The position numbers were made by a program, and so were the translations under genes. Below, piece by piece: positions 19,714-31,238 of a stretch of 64,000 nucleotides of DNA. This stretch comes from Amorphophallus konjac. Taxonomy: Eukaryota > Streptophyta > Magnoliopsida > Alismatales > Araceae. The notes beneath the pieces are model-generated. The model made no database searches. It had not been told where the DNA came from and saw only the letters and a list, made by a program, of their open reading frames with translations. How positions within the stretch are numbered: position 1 is the stretch's first letter; each line of letters starts with the position of its first letter. The stretch is taken from the NCBI GenBank assembly GCA_022559845.1, contig CM040118.1:155826331-155890330 (forward strand), in the 5' to 3' direction.

Positions 19714-22215
19714 ATGGAGAGCAAAGGATTTATGCCAGAGGGTTATGCTGTGAATAGACCACCATTTTTCGATGGCACTAACTATTCCTATTGGAAGAAT
19801 CGCATGCAAGTTTTTCTCAGGGCCCAGGACTATGAAGTATGGAAAGTTGTGAGCAAGGGGCCCTACATAATAGAAGGCGACGAAGAATTATGGGTAAAGG
19901 AGCAAGTAAGAAAATCAACCGTCAACTGGCAGGCAATGAACATTATGCAATGCTCCCTGCATCCCAAGGAATTCTCGCGCGTCTCCTCATGCGCAAGTGC
20001 GAAAGAAATGTGGGATCGACTCGAGGTAATATACGAGGGTACCTCGGAGGTAAGGGAGACCAAGGCTAACATGCTAATTTCTGAATATGAGTCGTTCCAT
20101 ATGAAACCTGAAGAAAGTATTTCTGAGATGTATGCTCGTTTAACCGTACTTGTCAATGGTCTCAAAGGTCTAGGGAAGGCCTATACAGATTATGAGCTGG
20201 TGAGAAAAATTCTTAGATCTTTGACATCCGTGTGGCACACAAAAGCCACAGTGGTCGAAGAATCTAGGAATCTTCCCAGGACCACTCCTGACGAGTTGAT
20301 AGGTTCCCTTATGGCCTATGAGCTAAATTTGAAAAGATCTGATGAGGAAATAAAGAAGAAAAAACCCCTAGCTCTCAAGGCTGCTCCAAGCTGCAAGGAG
20401 AGCTCAGATGAGAATCTGACCTCTTCTTCAGACAGTGATTCAGGTGAGATTGCGATGCTCACTAAGAAATTTCGAAAATTCTTACGAAGGGAAGGTAAAG
20501 CTGGTCGATTTAGAAGTTATCAAGGTAAAATGAATTCTAAATTTAAATCTGACCAAACTAAGAAATCTGACAAAGTTGTGTGTTATCAATGCAGAAAACA
20601 GGGACATATCAAGTCAGAGTGCCCCGAAAATTCTAAGAAAGCGTACTTCAAGTTCAAAAATAAAAAGCCCAAGGCCATGATCAGTACATGGAGTGATGAA
20701 GAAGAGGAAGAGGAGGATAGCACATCAGAGGAAGAAAAAGAAGTAAAGCTATGCCTAATGGCCAGGGGAGAGGACTCTACTGAGGTAAATTCTCCACTTG
20801 ATGAATTTACTTGTGATGACTGGGAAGAAGCTTTCAATGACCTTATGGATAAATATGATATTGTGAAGAAAGAAAATAAAATGCTTAAAAAGAAGAAAAA
20901 CCCGGGAAGTCAAGAAAATTTGTCCAATGAAAAGGTTAAAATGCTAGAAGATGAAATTGTTTGTCTAAAGAAAACTCTAAATGAAGAAAATGAATACAGA
21001 TCTGAATCGATTAAATTAAAAAGAGAGAATGACTTCTTACTAAAAACACATGATGAACTGAAGTTAAGAATGCAAAAACTTGAAAAGGACACCAAAATAG
21101 CTGAAGAGAAATATCAAGCTGTAAATGGTGTCAATTTGAAACTTCAGGAAGATTTGAAGAAAGTTGAAAAAGAAAAATTGGACAAACAAACTTCCCTAGA
21201 GAAAATGACACAAGGCAAACATAATCTTGATGCCTTAATGGGAACAAAATGCAATGTCGGCAAAGAAGGACTTGGATATAATCCAAGCTCAAAGAAAGAA
21301 ATTGGACTTAAACTGGTGACCTTCATATCAGAAGAAAAGAAAGCTGAGGAGAAACGGGTGGCTGAAGTAAAAAATGTTGAAAGAGACAAAGGGAAACAGA
21401 TTCAGAAAAATGAAGTGACAAAGGAGAAAGGAAAAGAAAAGATGAATGAATCTCCCAAGGCAAAATTTGCAAAGAATTTAACCAGCTGCAAGCATGTCAT
21501 TTCATCACCACCTAAGGCCTCCAGCTCCAGACCCTTCGTTCACCAACATAGCACCAGAAAGATTGAAAATACCAAATCTGGCCAGAGTCAGATGCGTCCA
21601 CGCAAGACCAGTAGTGTGTCAACGCAACCTTCATACAATAATAGGTCTTCTGCATATAGGTCTAGGCACTCGACTAAGATGCTTCAACGCTACGGACATG
21701 TGGCGTCGACTCGGGCCGAATTCCAAAGAGTCCATAAGAATTGGAACGACCACATGGGTCGACGCATGCAGGGATATGCGTCCACGCACCCATACCACCA
21801 TGGCCAACACTACAATCAATCTGGGTGGATGAGTCAACGCAAACACCACAATGCTTCCACGCATCCTACATTCTATCAAACACATAGGAGCAACTATGGA
21901 TGGGTGAGTCCACGCATTCATTCAGGAAGGTCGACGCATCCCATGTATGCATATCCTATAAGACAAACACATGTTCTTAGGGCAGTCAACCCACATCACC
22001 AAGAGGCTCTGTGGAACCAAAATAAACGATGGTTCAATAAAGCAGCTAAAACAACCTTAAAATCAAATCAGAAACCAGCTGCCTCCTCAACTAAAAGTCA
22101 TCAAAAACCCCAACAAAGACAAATATGGATTCCTAAGAACCTACTGAATTTCTTGAAGTCTTCCAGTGATCCAATGGGACCCAAGTGTGTTTGGGTTCCA
22201 AAATCCTTTATTTGA
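19714..22215 (+). CDS. gag: Gag protein of Sirevirus B
   Basis: An 833-codon ORF starts at the first ATG after the primer site. Residues 10-220 form the copia gag core (PPFFDGTNYSYWKNRMQVFL, later ASAKEMWDRL). One CX2CX4HX4C knuckle (CYQCRKQGHIKSEC) lies at about 290-303. An acidic stretch follows at about 328-348, then a long Lys/Glu-rich coiled coil at about 385-545. The C-terminal region (about 630-750) is basic and His/Ser/Tyr-rich. It is encoded over ten spaced copies of the CGTCGACG-type motif also found in the LTR. The protein would assemble the particle and bind RNA. It ends with two consecutive TGA codons (22213-22218), after which pol continues in the same frame. The very long gag with a coiled coil is typical of Sireviruses. 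Confidence 0.95.
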   Translation: MESKGFMPEGYAVNRPPFFDGTNYSYWKNRMQVFLRAQDYEVWKVVSKGPYIIEGDEELWVKEQVRKSTVNWQAMNIMQCSLHPKEFSRVSSCASAKEMWDRLEVIYEGTSEVRETKANMLISEYESFHMKPEESISEMYARLTVLVNGLKGLGKAYTDYELVRKILRSLTSVWHTKATVVEESRNLPRTTPDELIGSLMAYELNLKRSDEEIKKKKPLALKAAPSCKESSDENLTSSSDSDSGEIAMLTKKFRKFLRREGKAGRFRSYQGKMNSKFKSDQTKKSDKVVCYQCRKQGHIKSECPENSKKAYFKFKNKKPKAMISTWSDEEEEEEDSTSEEEKEVKLCLMARGEDSTEVNSPLDEFTCDDWEEAFNDLMDKYDIVKKENKMLKKKKNPGSQENLSNEKVKMLEDEIVCLKKTLNEENEYRSESIKLKRENDFLLKTHDELKLRMQKLEKDTKIAEEKYQAVNGVNLKLQEDLKKVEKEKLDKQTSLEKMTQGKHNLDALMGTKCNVGKEGLGYNPSSKKEIGLKLVTFISEEKKAEEKRVAEVKNVERDKGKQIQKNEVTKEKGKEKMNESPKAKFAKNLTSCKHVISSPPKASSSRPFVHQHSTRKIENTKSGQSQMRPRKTSSVSTQPSYNNRSSAYRSRHSTKMLQRYGHVASTRAEFQRVHKNWNDHMGRRMQGYASTHPYHHGQHYNQSGWMSQRKHHNASTHPTFYQTHRSNYGWVSPRIHSGRSTHPMYAYPIRQTHVLRAVNPHHQEALWNQNKRWFNKAAKTTLKSNQKPAASSTKSHQKPQQRQIWIPKNLLNFLKSSSDPMGPKCVWVPKSFI

Positions 22216-22218
22216 TGA

Positions 22219-25200
22219 TTCTTGCAGGAATGCCTTGCAGCCATGCACAACAGATGGTATCTTGACAGCGGCTGCTCAAGGCATATGACAGGGGACAAGG
22301 CCAAGTTTTGTCTCCTGGTTGAGAAGGATGGAGGATTTGTTACCTTTGGTGGAAACAATAAAGGCAAAATAGTTGGTAAAGGTACAGTTGGCAAAAACCC
22401 TTCTACCTCCATTGATGATGTTCTTTTAGTAGAGGGTCTAGAGTATAACTTGCTCAGTATAAGTCAGTTGTGTGATAGAAATAATAAAGTAGTGTTTGAT
22501 GCAAACACATGCACCATTTTAGAAGAAAAATCAGAAAAAATTAAATTTGTTGGAAAAAGAATAAACAACATGTACATGGTAGATTTAGATGATCCTGCAC
22601 ATAATAATCTTTGTCTCACTGTAAATAAAACTGAACTAGCTTGGTTGTGGCACCGTAGGCTAGGACATGCTAGCTATAGTGTACTGCATAAGTTAGCCAA
22701 ACACAGCATGGTGAATGGTCTGCCTGATGCTTCGTTCAAGAAAAATGACAAAATCTGTAATGCATGCACCCAAGGTAAACAGACTAGGAAGTCATTTAAG
22801 TCCAAAATAAAGAGTCAGTCCACTAAACCTCTTGAACTCATTCATTTAGACTTATTTGGACCCACTAGAACAGCAAGCATTAGTGGTAATCGATATGGAT
22901 TTGTCCTAGTAGATGATTTTACTAGATTTACCTGGGTATTCTTTCTAACACATAAGAATGAGGCATTTGAGGAATTTCAGGCATTCTTTAAGAAAACACA
23001 GCAGGAGGGTAAGTTTGTCATTTCTTCCATTATATCAGATCATGGTGGAGAATTTGACAATTCTGAATTTGGAGATTTCTGCAGAGCAACAGGGCTAAAT
23101 CACAGGTTTTCTTCCCCAAGAACACCTGAACAAAATGGAGTCGTGGAGAGAAGAAACCGAACCCTTGTGGAGATGGGCAGAACCATGCTGATTGAAGGGC
23201 AACTACCAAGGAAGTATTGGGCAGAGGCTGTGAACACTGCATGCTACATTGTAAATCGAGCAATGGTAAGACCACAGTCCAAAAAGACTCCTTATGAAAT
23301 GCTGAAAGGTAAGAAGCCCTCTGTTGCTCATTTTAAAGTTTTTGGTTCAAAATGCTTTGTTCAGAATAATGATAAACGAGCCTTAGATAAATTTGAACCC
23401 AAGAGTGAACCCGCCATATTCTTAGGATACTCTAGTCACTCTAGGGCTTATAGGGTCCTAAATCTGAAGACTCAAACAGTTGAGGAATCACCTCACATCG
23501 TTTTTGATGAGCTAATTGAAAATTCACAAGTTGAATCTTCATGCAGGAACAAGGGTGATGAAGACTTCCTTGACAAGCCTGAGGAGGAAGAAACTTTGGA
23601 AGGAGATTCAAGACCAAAAGAAGATGAGCCAAAGTCTAGTAATCAGGGCAATGCAGATATTAATGGAGGTGACCCTCTGATTAACATTAGGTTGTTAAGG
23701 GATCACCCCTCATCTAGCATAATAGGTAACTTGAATGAACCTGTTAGGACACGCTCTCAAATACAAGAAATGGATAACATGGCACTTGTGTCTCAAACTG
23801 AACCCAAGAATGTTGTGGAAGCCTTAAAAGATCCCAACTGGATAAATGCAATGCATGAAGAACTCAACCAATTCATAAGAAATAAAGTATGGCATCTAGT
23901 GCCCAGACCCAAGGATCAATCTATAATAGGAACTAAATGGGTCTATAAAAACAAACAAAATGAAAATGGTGTAATTGTTAGGAATAAAGCTAGACTGGTT
24001 GCACAGGGTTACAATCAAGAGTTCGGTATTGACTTCGAAGAGTCCTTTGCACCAGTAGCCAGATTAGAAGCCATTCGTTTGTTGCTTGCATATGCTGTAA
24101 GTCATGGAATAAAATTACAACAAATGGATGTAAAAAGTGCCTTCCTAAATGGAATAATAAAAGAAGAAGTATATGTGGAACAACCCCCTGGATTTGAATG
24201 TGCAGAAAATCCTAACCACGTATACAGATTGGACAAAGCATTGTATGGACTCAAGCAGGCACCTCGAGCCTGGTACGACCGGCTCAGCTCCTTCCTCACT
24301 GAAAAAGGGTACTCAAGAGGTAAAGTGGATCTGACTTTGTTTACAAAGGTAAAGAATTCAGATATCATTTTAGTTCAAATATATGTTGATGACATTGTCT
24401 TCGGTTCTACTAAACCTAGTATGTGTAAGGAGTTTGCTAACTTAATGACAACAGAATTTGAAATGAGTCTCATGGGTGAACTTCAATTTTTTCTAGGTTT
24501 GCAGATCACCCAACGCAGAGAAGGAAGCTCTATTAGTCAGACAAAGTACATCAAGGAGCTACTGAAGAAGTATAAAATGGAAAATCTGAAAGTAATCAGC
24601 ACTCCCATGTGTACAAACACAACCTTGGATGCAGATCTGAAAGGTATACAAGTTGATGCCAAGACCTATCGAGGTATGATAGGGTCACTTCTATATCTTA
24701 CTGCATCAAGGCCTGATATTCAATTTTGTGTTTGTATGTGTGCTCGTTTTCAAGCTGATCCTAGAGAATCCCACTTAAGTTCTGTCAAGCGTATTTTTAG
24801 ATACCTTGCTGGAACTCAAGACCTAGGGATTTGGTATCCTGCATCCTGCACCTTTGACTTGGTATCATATTCGGATGCAGACTATGCTGGATGTAAATTG
24901 GACAGAAAAAGCACTAGTGGCTACTGCCAATTTTTGGGTGGGTGCTTGATCTCTTGGGCCTCCAAGAAACAACACTCAGTGGCACTGTCCACTGCAGAGG
25001 CAGAATATGTCGCTGCAGGGAGCTGTGGCACTCAAGTGTTGTGGATCCAGCATCAGCTCCAAGATTACCAAACTGATCTTGGATGTGTCCCAATATTGTG
25101 CGATAACACAAGTGCTATAAACCTGGCCAAGAACCCCATCCAGCACTCTAGGACCAAGCATATTGAAATCAGACATCACTTCCTAAGAGATGAGGTCAGT

Positions 25201-25335
25201 AAAGGAAGTTTCAAGCTTGTATTTGTAGAATCTGAACGTCAACTAGCTGATATTTTTACCAAGCCTCTCAACAATGAGCGTTTTTCATACCTTAGGAGAG
25301 AGCTTGGACTCTGCAATTTGCATTCTGAATCTTGA
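22219..25335 (+). CDS. pol: Pol polyprotein of Sirevirus B (protease, integrase, RT, RNase H)
   Basis: The ORF is open from the double TGA to 25335 in the gag frame, so it is probably made by readthrough or by internal initiation at ATG 22243. Counting from 22222: protease motif [10 protein letters not shown] at about residue 12; HHCC domain (HRRLGHA...CNACTQGK) at about 143-185; integrase DDE residues in HLDLFGP, SDHGGEF and VVERRNR at about 215-310; RT from [10 protein letters not shown] at about 570, with the active site YVDD at about 721; RNase H from [10 protein letters not shown] at about 877, including STAEAEY and CDNTSA. The integrase-before-RT order is diagnostic of Ty1/copia. No frameshift or stop was found, so the polyprotein appears functional. 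Confidence 0.95.
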   Translation, partial: FLQECLAAMHNRWYLDSGCSRHMTGDKAKFCLLVEKDGGFVTFGGNNKGKIVGKGTVGKNPSTSIDDVLLVEGLEYNLLSISQLCDRNNKVVFDANTCTILEEKSEKIKFVGKRINNMYMVDLDDPAHNNLCLTVNKTELAWLWHRRLGHASYSVLHKLAKHSMVNGLPDASFKKNDKICNACTQGKQTRKSFKSKIKSQSTKPLELIHLDLFGPTRTASISGNRYGFVLVDDFTRFTWVFFLTHKNEAFEEFQAFFKKTQQEGKFVISSIISDHGGEFDNSEFGDFCRATGLNHRFSSPRTPEQNGVVERRNRTLVEMGRTMLIEGQLPRKYWAEAVNTACYIVNRAMVRPQSKKTPYEMLKGKKPSVAHFKVFGSKCFVQNNDKRALDKFEPKSEPAIFLGYSSHSRAYRVLNLKTQTVEESPHIVFDELIENSQVESSCRNKGDEDFLDKPEEEETLEGDSRPKEDEPKSSNQGNADINGGDPLINIRLLRDHPSSSIIGNLNEPVRTRSQIQEMDNMALVSQTEPKNVVEALKDPNWINAMHEELNQFIRNKVWHLVPRPKDQSIIGTKWVYKNKQNENGVIVRNKARLVAQGYNQEFGIDFEESFAPVARLEAIRLLLAYAVSHGIKLQQMDVKSAFLNGIIKEEVYVEQPPGFECAENPNHVYRLDKALYGLKQAPRAWYDRLSSFLTEKGYSRGKVDLTLFTKVKNSDIILVQIYVDDIVFGSTKPSMCKEFANLMTTEFEMSLMGELQFFLGLQITQRREGSSISQTKYIKELLKKYKMENLKVISTPMCTNTTLDADLKGIQVDAKTYRGMIGSLLYLTASRPDIQFCVCMCARFQADPRESHLSSVKRIFRYLAGTQDLGIWYPASCTFDLVSYSDADYAGCKLDRKSTSGYCQFLGGCLISWASKKQHSVALSTAEAEYVAAGSCGTQVLWIQHQLQDYQTDLGCVPILCDNTSAINLAKNPIQHSRTKHIEIRHHFLRDEVSKGSFKLVFVESERQLADIFTKPLNNERFSYLRRELGLCNLHSES

Positions 25336-27273
25336 ATTGACTGCATGGCCTCATATCTGAATGCTGCTTGATTGTTTTTGTGATGATCATTTGAAGTCCT
25401 GCTATGATAAAATTGTCAATGTTTGAATAAGTCATACACTTAGGGGGAGTATAAATTTTTTTGGGTATTTTGTTCATCTGAAATAAAGCCTCAGCATGCT
25501 TACAAATTCATCAGTTTTAATCTCCTCTTTCATGCCTGAGTTAAGGGGGAGTAAGGTTTTATGCGGTAACGCACTCGTAAGGATGAGTCCACGCTGCAAT
25601 GGATTGACTTTGTTTAAATGTTAACCAATCCGTGCAGTATGGCATAGTGCGTCGACGCTTCAGGGTTTCTGCGTTGACGCTATGCGAGAAACAGTGTGAT
25701 GTGATGGTGATTATGACCTCTCGTCTAACTCATAGGATTCTCTAGTTCATCCTTCTTGCTAGACTTGTTCTTCTTCAAGTATCACCTTACACTCAATCTT
25801 GTTCACCTTCTTAATCCCAAGATTTCTTGATGTACTCTCCTTCTATTCCTGAATGAGGGAATTGTCTCAACTGTCCTGGTGAAAAGTTAACGCCTCACAT
25901 TCAGGGGGAGCTAAGGGAATAATTTCTAATGAAAACAAGTTTTTCTTAGAATAATTTCACACTACTTAATGATATAAAATGTGTGTCCTTCAATGTTTGA
26001 ACTCACCAGAACTTGAACCTAAAAGTGGTTGAATCTGGAATAAGAACTAAACAAGTTAATGTGACTTGGTTCCTATCATTCTTTTTCCCAATTGATCAAA
26101 AGTAGAAGGATCTTTCTATATATGGAAATTTAATCGGTATTGTTGCTAAAGTTTGTTTAGGTCTAAAAAGAGCTTCAAGAAAAAGTAAATCACACAGTGT
26201 ATCGGTTCCTTGCAGAGCAATGGTTGATTTCCACAGAGAAACTTGCTCTAGGCACCAAAGAAGTGTTAAAGAGCAAGTCATGAGGTGGAATACTATCTCT
26301 GTCCTTTAATAAAACTTATCCATGTTAGAGCAATGGTGATTCTCAACCGAGAAACTACCTTCCTCACCAATGAAGTGTTGGAAGGCATGTCATGAAGTTG
26401 ATCACTATCTCTGATTCTAAGCATAATGATTAGCTATGCTGAGTAACCGGGGACTCTGGTGCCTGATAAGCATGTGTACTCGTGTCACAAGGCTAGCTAC
26501 ATTTGACTGCTAATGGATGGAATCAATAAAATAAATACTAAGACTCATGTGTGATGGTTTGAAATCAAAGGCTCAAAAGATCTAATGAATTTATCCTCAA
26601 TGCTTCTTAAACTTCTTTATTCAAAGATTCTTTCGAAATTGAGTAACGAAGGATAAAGTTATGAGAAGATCCTGAGTATGAAGCTAGTTTAGAAATTACT
26701 CCAATTCTACACTATTACTGTTCATTTCTGTGCTTCAAACTTCGCAGAGTATCAACATTTTATGTCACTAAATGGTTCGAAGCTAATCTAAGAAAATGTA
26801 TTTTTCATGGGAATTTGAACTGAAGCTATTAAAAATCCCTGAGTTTGAGTGTTGTACATTATGAAACCAGATTTCTAATGACATTTCCCAATTTCTGCTC
26901 TCTTAGCTGCATCTTCTACTTTTCACAAATCATGGTCTTGCAGCGTGTATTCACATTATGGCGTCGACGCATCCTATCTCTTAAGGTCGACGCCTCTGTG
27001 TTTTTTTTTATATACATTCTTGTGCATAAGTGCTCATAGCGTCGACGCTTTGATTTCCTCGCGTCGACGCATCCACTCTATCTAAGTTCTTTTAGTTGTG
27101 ATCTGGATCCGTTACCCGATTACCCAATAACAAAATTGGGGGTTTCTTGTGCCACCCGGTTAAAACCCTCAACCGAGGGAACAGTCGGCTACTTTTCATT
27201 CATCCTTCTGAGGCACGACGGTTCCTCTCCTTCCTCTGTCACACCTCTTGACTGTTCTTCTTCTCCTCTATCC
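25336..27273 (+). other. Pol-env spacer of B
   Basis: About 1.9 kb without a convincing gene. It holds AGGGGGAG tracts near 25441, 25542 and 25902. Paired palindromes GCGTCGACGC/GCGTTGACGC with 12-17 bp spacers lie at 25648-25687, 26961-26998 and 27038-27073. Two copies of an AGAGCAATG...GAGAAAC...GTCATGA...TATCTCT module start at about 26212 and 26327; A has the same pair. It may carry the splice acceptor or other signal needed to express the env-like ORF, which I could not identify. Confidence 0.75.
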
Positions 27274-29397
27274 ATGAAAATGGCTCTCGCTTACTCCAGG
27301 AAGGGTAAGAAGCCTGCTGAGGAACCATCTTCGGCTCCTCTAGCTCCTGCCATCGCTGCTGAAGCCCAAGTTTATGAATCACCTGCGGCGGCTCCTCCTC
27401 CTACATCTTCTTCTTCGCTTAAACGCAAAGACAAGGGGAAGCGTCCACGCAGCCCCTCCCCTCCTTCCAAGAAGAAGAAGGTCCGATCGTCCTCCAAGCC
27501 TTCATTGTCACAGAAGAAAGTCTTCTCCAAAAAATCCAGGTCTGGGGTTTCCGTCTCCACTCCTTCTTCTGGTAAAGACGAACCCCTGAGGGTTTTAATT
27601 CCTCGATATATCCTTGACTCGGACGAAGCCTTTCATACTGTCTTCCCTGAGATCAGACCCACTTTGGAATTTCAAGGTTGGTGGGGTTTTGCCACCAAGT
27701 ACTCCGTCTATTATCCTACTCTTGTCAGGGAGTTTTACCGGAATTTATGCCATCAACCCGAACGTGGAAGGCTGATCAGCTCTGTTCGGGGAGTTAAGTT
27801 TGAACTTACTGCTAGTTTGCTCGCCAAAGTATGGAAGATTCCTATGAAGGGGGCCGAACTTCACTCATTTCCATTGAATGAACATGAAGCGTTTGCTGTT
27901 TTGACCGGCCAGACAGAGGACCCTTCAGACATTAAGCAGACCCATTTGTCTAGCTTAAAAGCTAACCAGTTTTCACCTCATGTTCGACTCTTGCACCATA
28001 TATGCACTTCCATCTTTACCCCTCAGAGCAGTGGTCGTGAAAGGGTTACAATCATGCAGAGATTTTTACTATACTGCATGTTGAAAGAAATCAATGTGTC
28101 GTTGATTGTTGTAATCATCCAGACAATGGGGACTTGCCTGGACAACTCTAGGACTCTGCCCTACGCAGCACACCTCACAGCCTTATTCAGAAAGGTTGGA
28201 GTTCAGTTTGGCAATGAAAAGAAGTGTGTTGTTCCTAGAGGCAATGTGTACTCCATGTCGTTTGTTCAGAATTTTATGGGTGTCAAAATTGTAGATGGCA
28301 GGCCAGTCAGAGTGCTGCCAAGTCAACAATCTTCTGTCAGGGCAGATGCTCCTCCTCCTGAGCCCGAACCAGAGTCAGTCAGGATATCTCCTGAACCTGT
28401 TGCTTCTCCTCCACATTGGGAGGGTCAGGAAAGAGTTGTGGACTTTGAGGTCCAAGGTGCAACACAAGCTCCAGCCAGGTCACCTCCACCTTTTGACACT
28501 CAGGATAGGCATGCTCATACTGTTGATAGTGAGCAGGTTTTTCCTTCGTATGTGGTGGAGTCTCCCAATGATGCTGATGAGGAAGGATTTCAATCTACAG
28601 TACCCCCTTTTCAAGATGATGAGCCTGAATGGTTTGACATTAGAGGGGAACCCAAGTCTCAGTGGGAACAAGGTGAGTCTAGCTCACATAATCTAAATAG
28701 AGAACTTGGGTCCAGGAGCCAACAACCTCAGGATGACTTTTTTCAGGCTCCTCCTGGTGCAACTGAAAAGGAATTACTTGTTCACCTCATCCGAATGATG
28801 CAGCATCACGGGGATAAGCTTAACTCCTTTATTCTGTATACTGACTTTCAGCTGGAACGATTGTATAAAAGAATTGCCTTATCTGAAATTTCGATGATGG
28901 TCTTCTGGAGAGACTATATGAAGGCCAAGCAGAAAACTGACAAAGCAATGAGGAAGGTCCTGCAGAGTGTTGCAAAGATTGTCAACAAGATTGCAGAGTT
29001 AGTTTCCAATATGCACTCTACACAGCTGTCTTCTCTTCAGACCATGGCCAAGATGCAATCCATGTGTTATGATATTCAAATTGCTATGGTTACTTTGCAG
29101 TCTCAAGTCACCTCAACTCCCACAGGCTTTCAAGCCATGTTTAACAAGCTGTCTAGTCTTTCATCATCGATGGAAACTATGTGCGGTACGCTTGAGTCGT
29201 TGACACGAGGATCTGACGATGTCCGCTCCGAGCTGGGAGGTCTTAAAAGCAATCTTTTATTTCAGTTGGGCGAGCTTTCACAGGCAATTCAAGCTCTGCA
29301 TGCCCAGCAGACCTTCTCATCTCATCGTCCTCCACCTCCACCGGGCCAGTCCTCTAGTCACTCGTCTAGGAGACATTCTCAGTTTTTCCCTCAGTAA
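27274..29397 (+). CDS. Envelope-like protein of Sirevirus B
   Basis: The frame is open from 27136, but the first ATGs are at 27274 and 27280, giving about 707 codons. The N-terminus is Lys/Pro/Ser-rich with nuclear-signal-like clusters (KKKKVRSSSK). Residues about 100-340 form a conserved-looking domain including GWWGFATKYSVYYPTLVREF. This resembles the plant transposon protein domain seen in env-like ORFs of SIRE elements. An acidic, Pro-rich linker follows, then a long helical segment at about 500-680 likely to form a coiled coil, and a Pro/Ser/His tail. I see no clear signal peptide or strong membrane span, so an envelope role is only by position. The ORF is intact and lies downstream of pol, as in SIRE1. 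Confidence 0.85.
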   Translation: MKMALAYSRKGKKPAEEPSSAPLAPAIAAEAQVYESPAAAPPPTSSSSLKRKDKGKRPRSPSPPSKKKKVRSSSKPSLSQKKVFSKKSRSGVSVSTPSSGKDEPLRVLIPRYILDSDEAFHTVFPEIRPTLEFQGWWGFATKYSVYYPTLVREFYRNLCHQPERGRLISSVRGVKFELTASLLAKVWKIPMKGAELHSFPLNEHEAFAVLTGQTEDPSDIKQTHLSSLKANQFSPHVRLLHHICTSIFTPQSSGRERVTIMQRFLLYCMLKEINVSLIVVIIQTMGTCLDNSRTLPYAAHLTALFRKVGVQFGNEKKCVVPRGNVYSMSFVQNFMGVKIVDGRPVRVLPSQQSSVRADAPPPEPEPESVRISPEPVASPPHWEGQERVVDFEVQGATQAPARSPPPFDTQDRHAHTVDSEQVFPSYVVESPNDADEEGFQSTVPPFQDDEPEWFDIRGEPKSQWEQGESSSHNLNRELGSRSQQPQDDFFQAPPGATEKELLVHLIRMMQHHGDKLNSFILYTDFQLERLYKRIALSEISMMVFWRDYMKAKQKTDKAMRKVLQSVAKIVNKIAELVSNMHSTQLSSLQTMAKMQSMCYDIQIAMVTLQSQVTSTPTGFQAMFNKLSSLSSSMETMCGTLESLTRGSDDVRSELGGLKSNLLFQLGELSQAIQALHAQQTFSSHRPPPPPGQSSSHSSRRHSQFFPQ

Positions 29398-29646
29398 TGA
29401 TCTGAAGATTCTGTTTTTCTTACTTGACTTCTAGACTCCCCTTCTTGCTGATGTCCAAGGGGGAGACAATCACAATCCTGTCTTGTGAATGCACTTCGTT
29501 CTGTTCTTTAATTAAAATTGATCATGTGCGTAAGTGAATGATGAATGAGCTGAATGTGATACCTATGGTTATGCATGCCTCTGCTTGATTGTTATTGTAT
29601 TGCATGATCATTAAAGTGCCAGAACTTCATCATGGTTGCCATCATC
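29398..29646 (+). other. 3' untranslated region of B
   Basis: Short spacer with one further AGGGGGAG tract near 29457. No gene seen. Confidence 0.7.
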
Positions 29647-29660
29647 AAAAAGGGGGAGAT
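29647..29660 (+). other. Polypurine tract of B
   Basis: AAAAAGGGGGAGAT directly before the 3' LTR, identical to that of A. Confidence 0.92.
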
Positions 29661-31238
29661 TGTTGTGCTCCTGATTTTGATGATGATCACCATGACATGA
29701 CAGGGTGTATTATTATCTGACAATATGGTTAGTGGCAAGAATTTCTGTTGAACTTTAATGCAGGCAATAATCGGCGTCGACGCCACAAGATCAAAGGGTC
29801 GACGCAGTCTTCAGCTCCTCCAAGTTGAAGCATACTTCATCTAAACTGCGTCTACGCCTCAAGCAAGATAACGTCGACGTTGTGACTATATCTCAAGATG
29901 TTTGAGTCATGCGCATGCTAACTGCGTCAACGCCACTCGGATGCAGCGTCGACTCGCATGCCTCCAGAAGATATCTTCACACAGCGTTGACGCTACCAGC
30001 TACCAGCGTCGACGCAGCGGGTGCCAAAAGACTAAGAAGATATCTTCACACAGCGTTGACGCTACCAGTTACCAGCGTCGACGCAGCGGGTACCAAAAGA
30101 CTAAGAAGCTATCTTCACATAGCGTCGACGCCACCAGTTATCAGCGTCAACGCAGTGATAGGCTGAGGTCAAATATCGAAGGAAGATAAGAAGCTGTCTT
30201 CACACAGCGTCTACGCATTCAAATGCTGGCGTCGATGCACCCAGTCCCAGACAAGCTCTCGGGCAAAAGGACTGGATAAAGTGGGCCAGCCATGTCTGCA
30301 AACAAACTACACTCTCCCTCCTTTAGTCCAGAAGCTTCTCCACACGTGAGCGAATGATTGGGAATCTTGTAGGGCCCAATCTTGCGCGGGAAAAATGAAA
30401 AAGGAAATGTAGAAGTGGATCGAAGGGGGATGAGGAGGGAAGTGGAATAGAAGAGACGAAGAAGGACCAGTATATTGAAAGAAATGCGTAGAGCCTAGCA
30501 TCGTGAAGAAGATCCAGTGCGTGGATTGAAAGATAGGCTCGTACTCCTGGTGAAGAAGATGAGAAGCTGAAGAACCATGAAGGCTTCAGACTGATCTAGT
30601 CTCAACTGAAGGGAAGATCACACTCAGATCATACTGTTCATCTCTTCGGGCTCTACTCTCTTCTGCTGCGCAAGAAGTCTGAAGATCCATTGATCAGCAT
30701 ATTCTGAGTTTACTTCTTACCTTGTATTTTCGTTTTCTTATACAATTCTATTCTCGGATTACTGTTCCAGTGGGATTCAGTGGTCAGGTGTGTTCTGATC
30801 CAGAGAGTGTTCTGAGATCAGAGTGTGTATAGACTCTGTGTCTACAAGCTGTTCGACAGCGGTTCTAAGACAGGATATAGTTGTCTTCTGCAGATTGGAT
30901 CTGCAGGTCAGAGAAGGATTCTTCTCTGGTGTTAGCTAAGCTGTAAGGCTCAGCGGTGATCCCCACCGGTTTGGTGAGGGGGTGGACGTAGGTCTCGAGA
31001 TAGAGACTGAACCACCTTAAAAACTCTGATCTACTGTGGCTTGTGCTTGTGGCTTGTTATTGTGTCCATTGTCTCGTTAGACCGCTTAGATATTGCGCTA
31101 ACTCTTTAGAGATTCTCGAACTGGATTTTTGTCTGTGCTATCACAGAGAGTGCAACTGTCTTATTCCGCCTAAAATTTTTAAGTGGTCAATCTATTCACC
31201 CCCTCCCCCTCTAGTTTGACGATCCTCTGCTCCCAACA
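29661..31238 (+). repeat. 3' LTR of B
   Basis: 1578 bp, differing from the 5' LTR at three places that I found (18309, 18656 and 19543, against 29889, 30236 and 31123). Followed by ctagg. Confidence 0.95.

Larger units (their letters stand above)
18081..31238 (+). mobile_element. Element B: full-length, apparently intact Sirevirus (Ty1/copia)
   Basis: Two 1578-bp LTRs differ at only three positions that I can find. The order gag, pol (protease-integrase-RT-RNase H), env-like ORF matches SIRE-type elements, and all three ORFs are open. Repeated AGGGGGAG tracts and CGTCGACG palindromes are present. The element has no duplication of its own (left acaat, right ctagg). The ctagg on the right matches the left flank of T, so T and B appear to have integrated as one unit. 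Confidence 0.95.
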
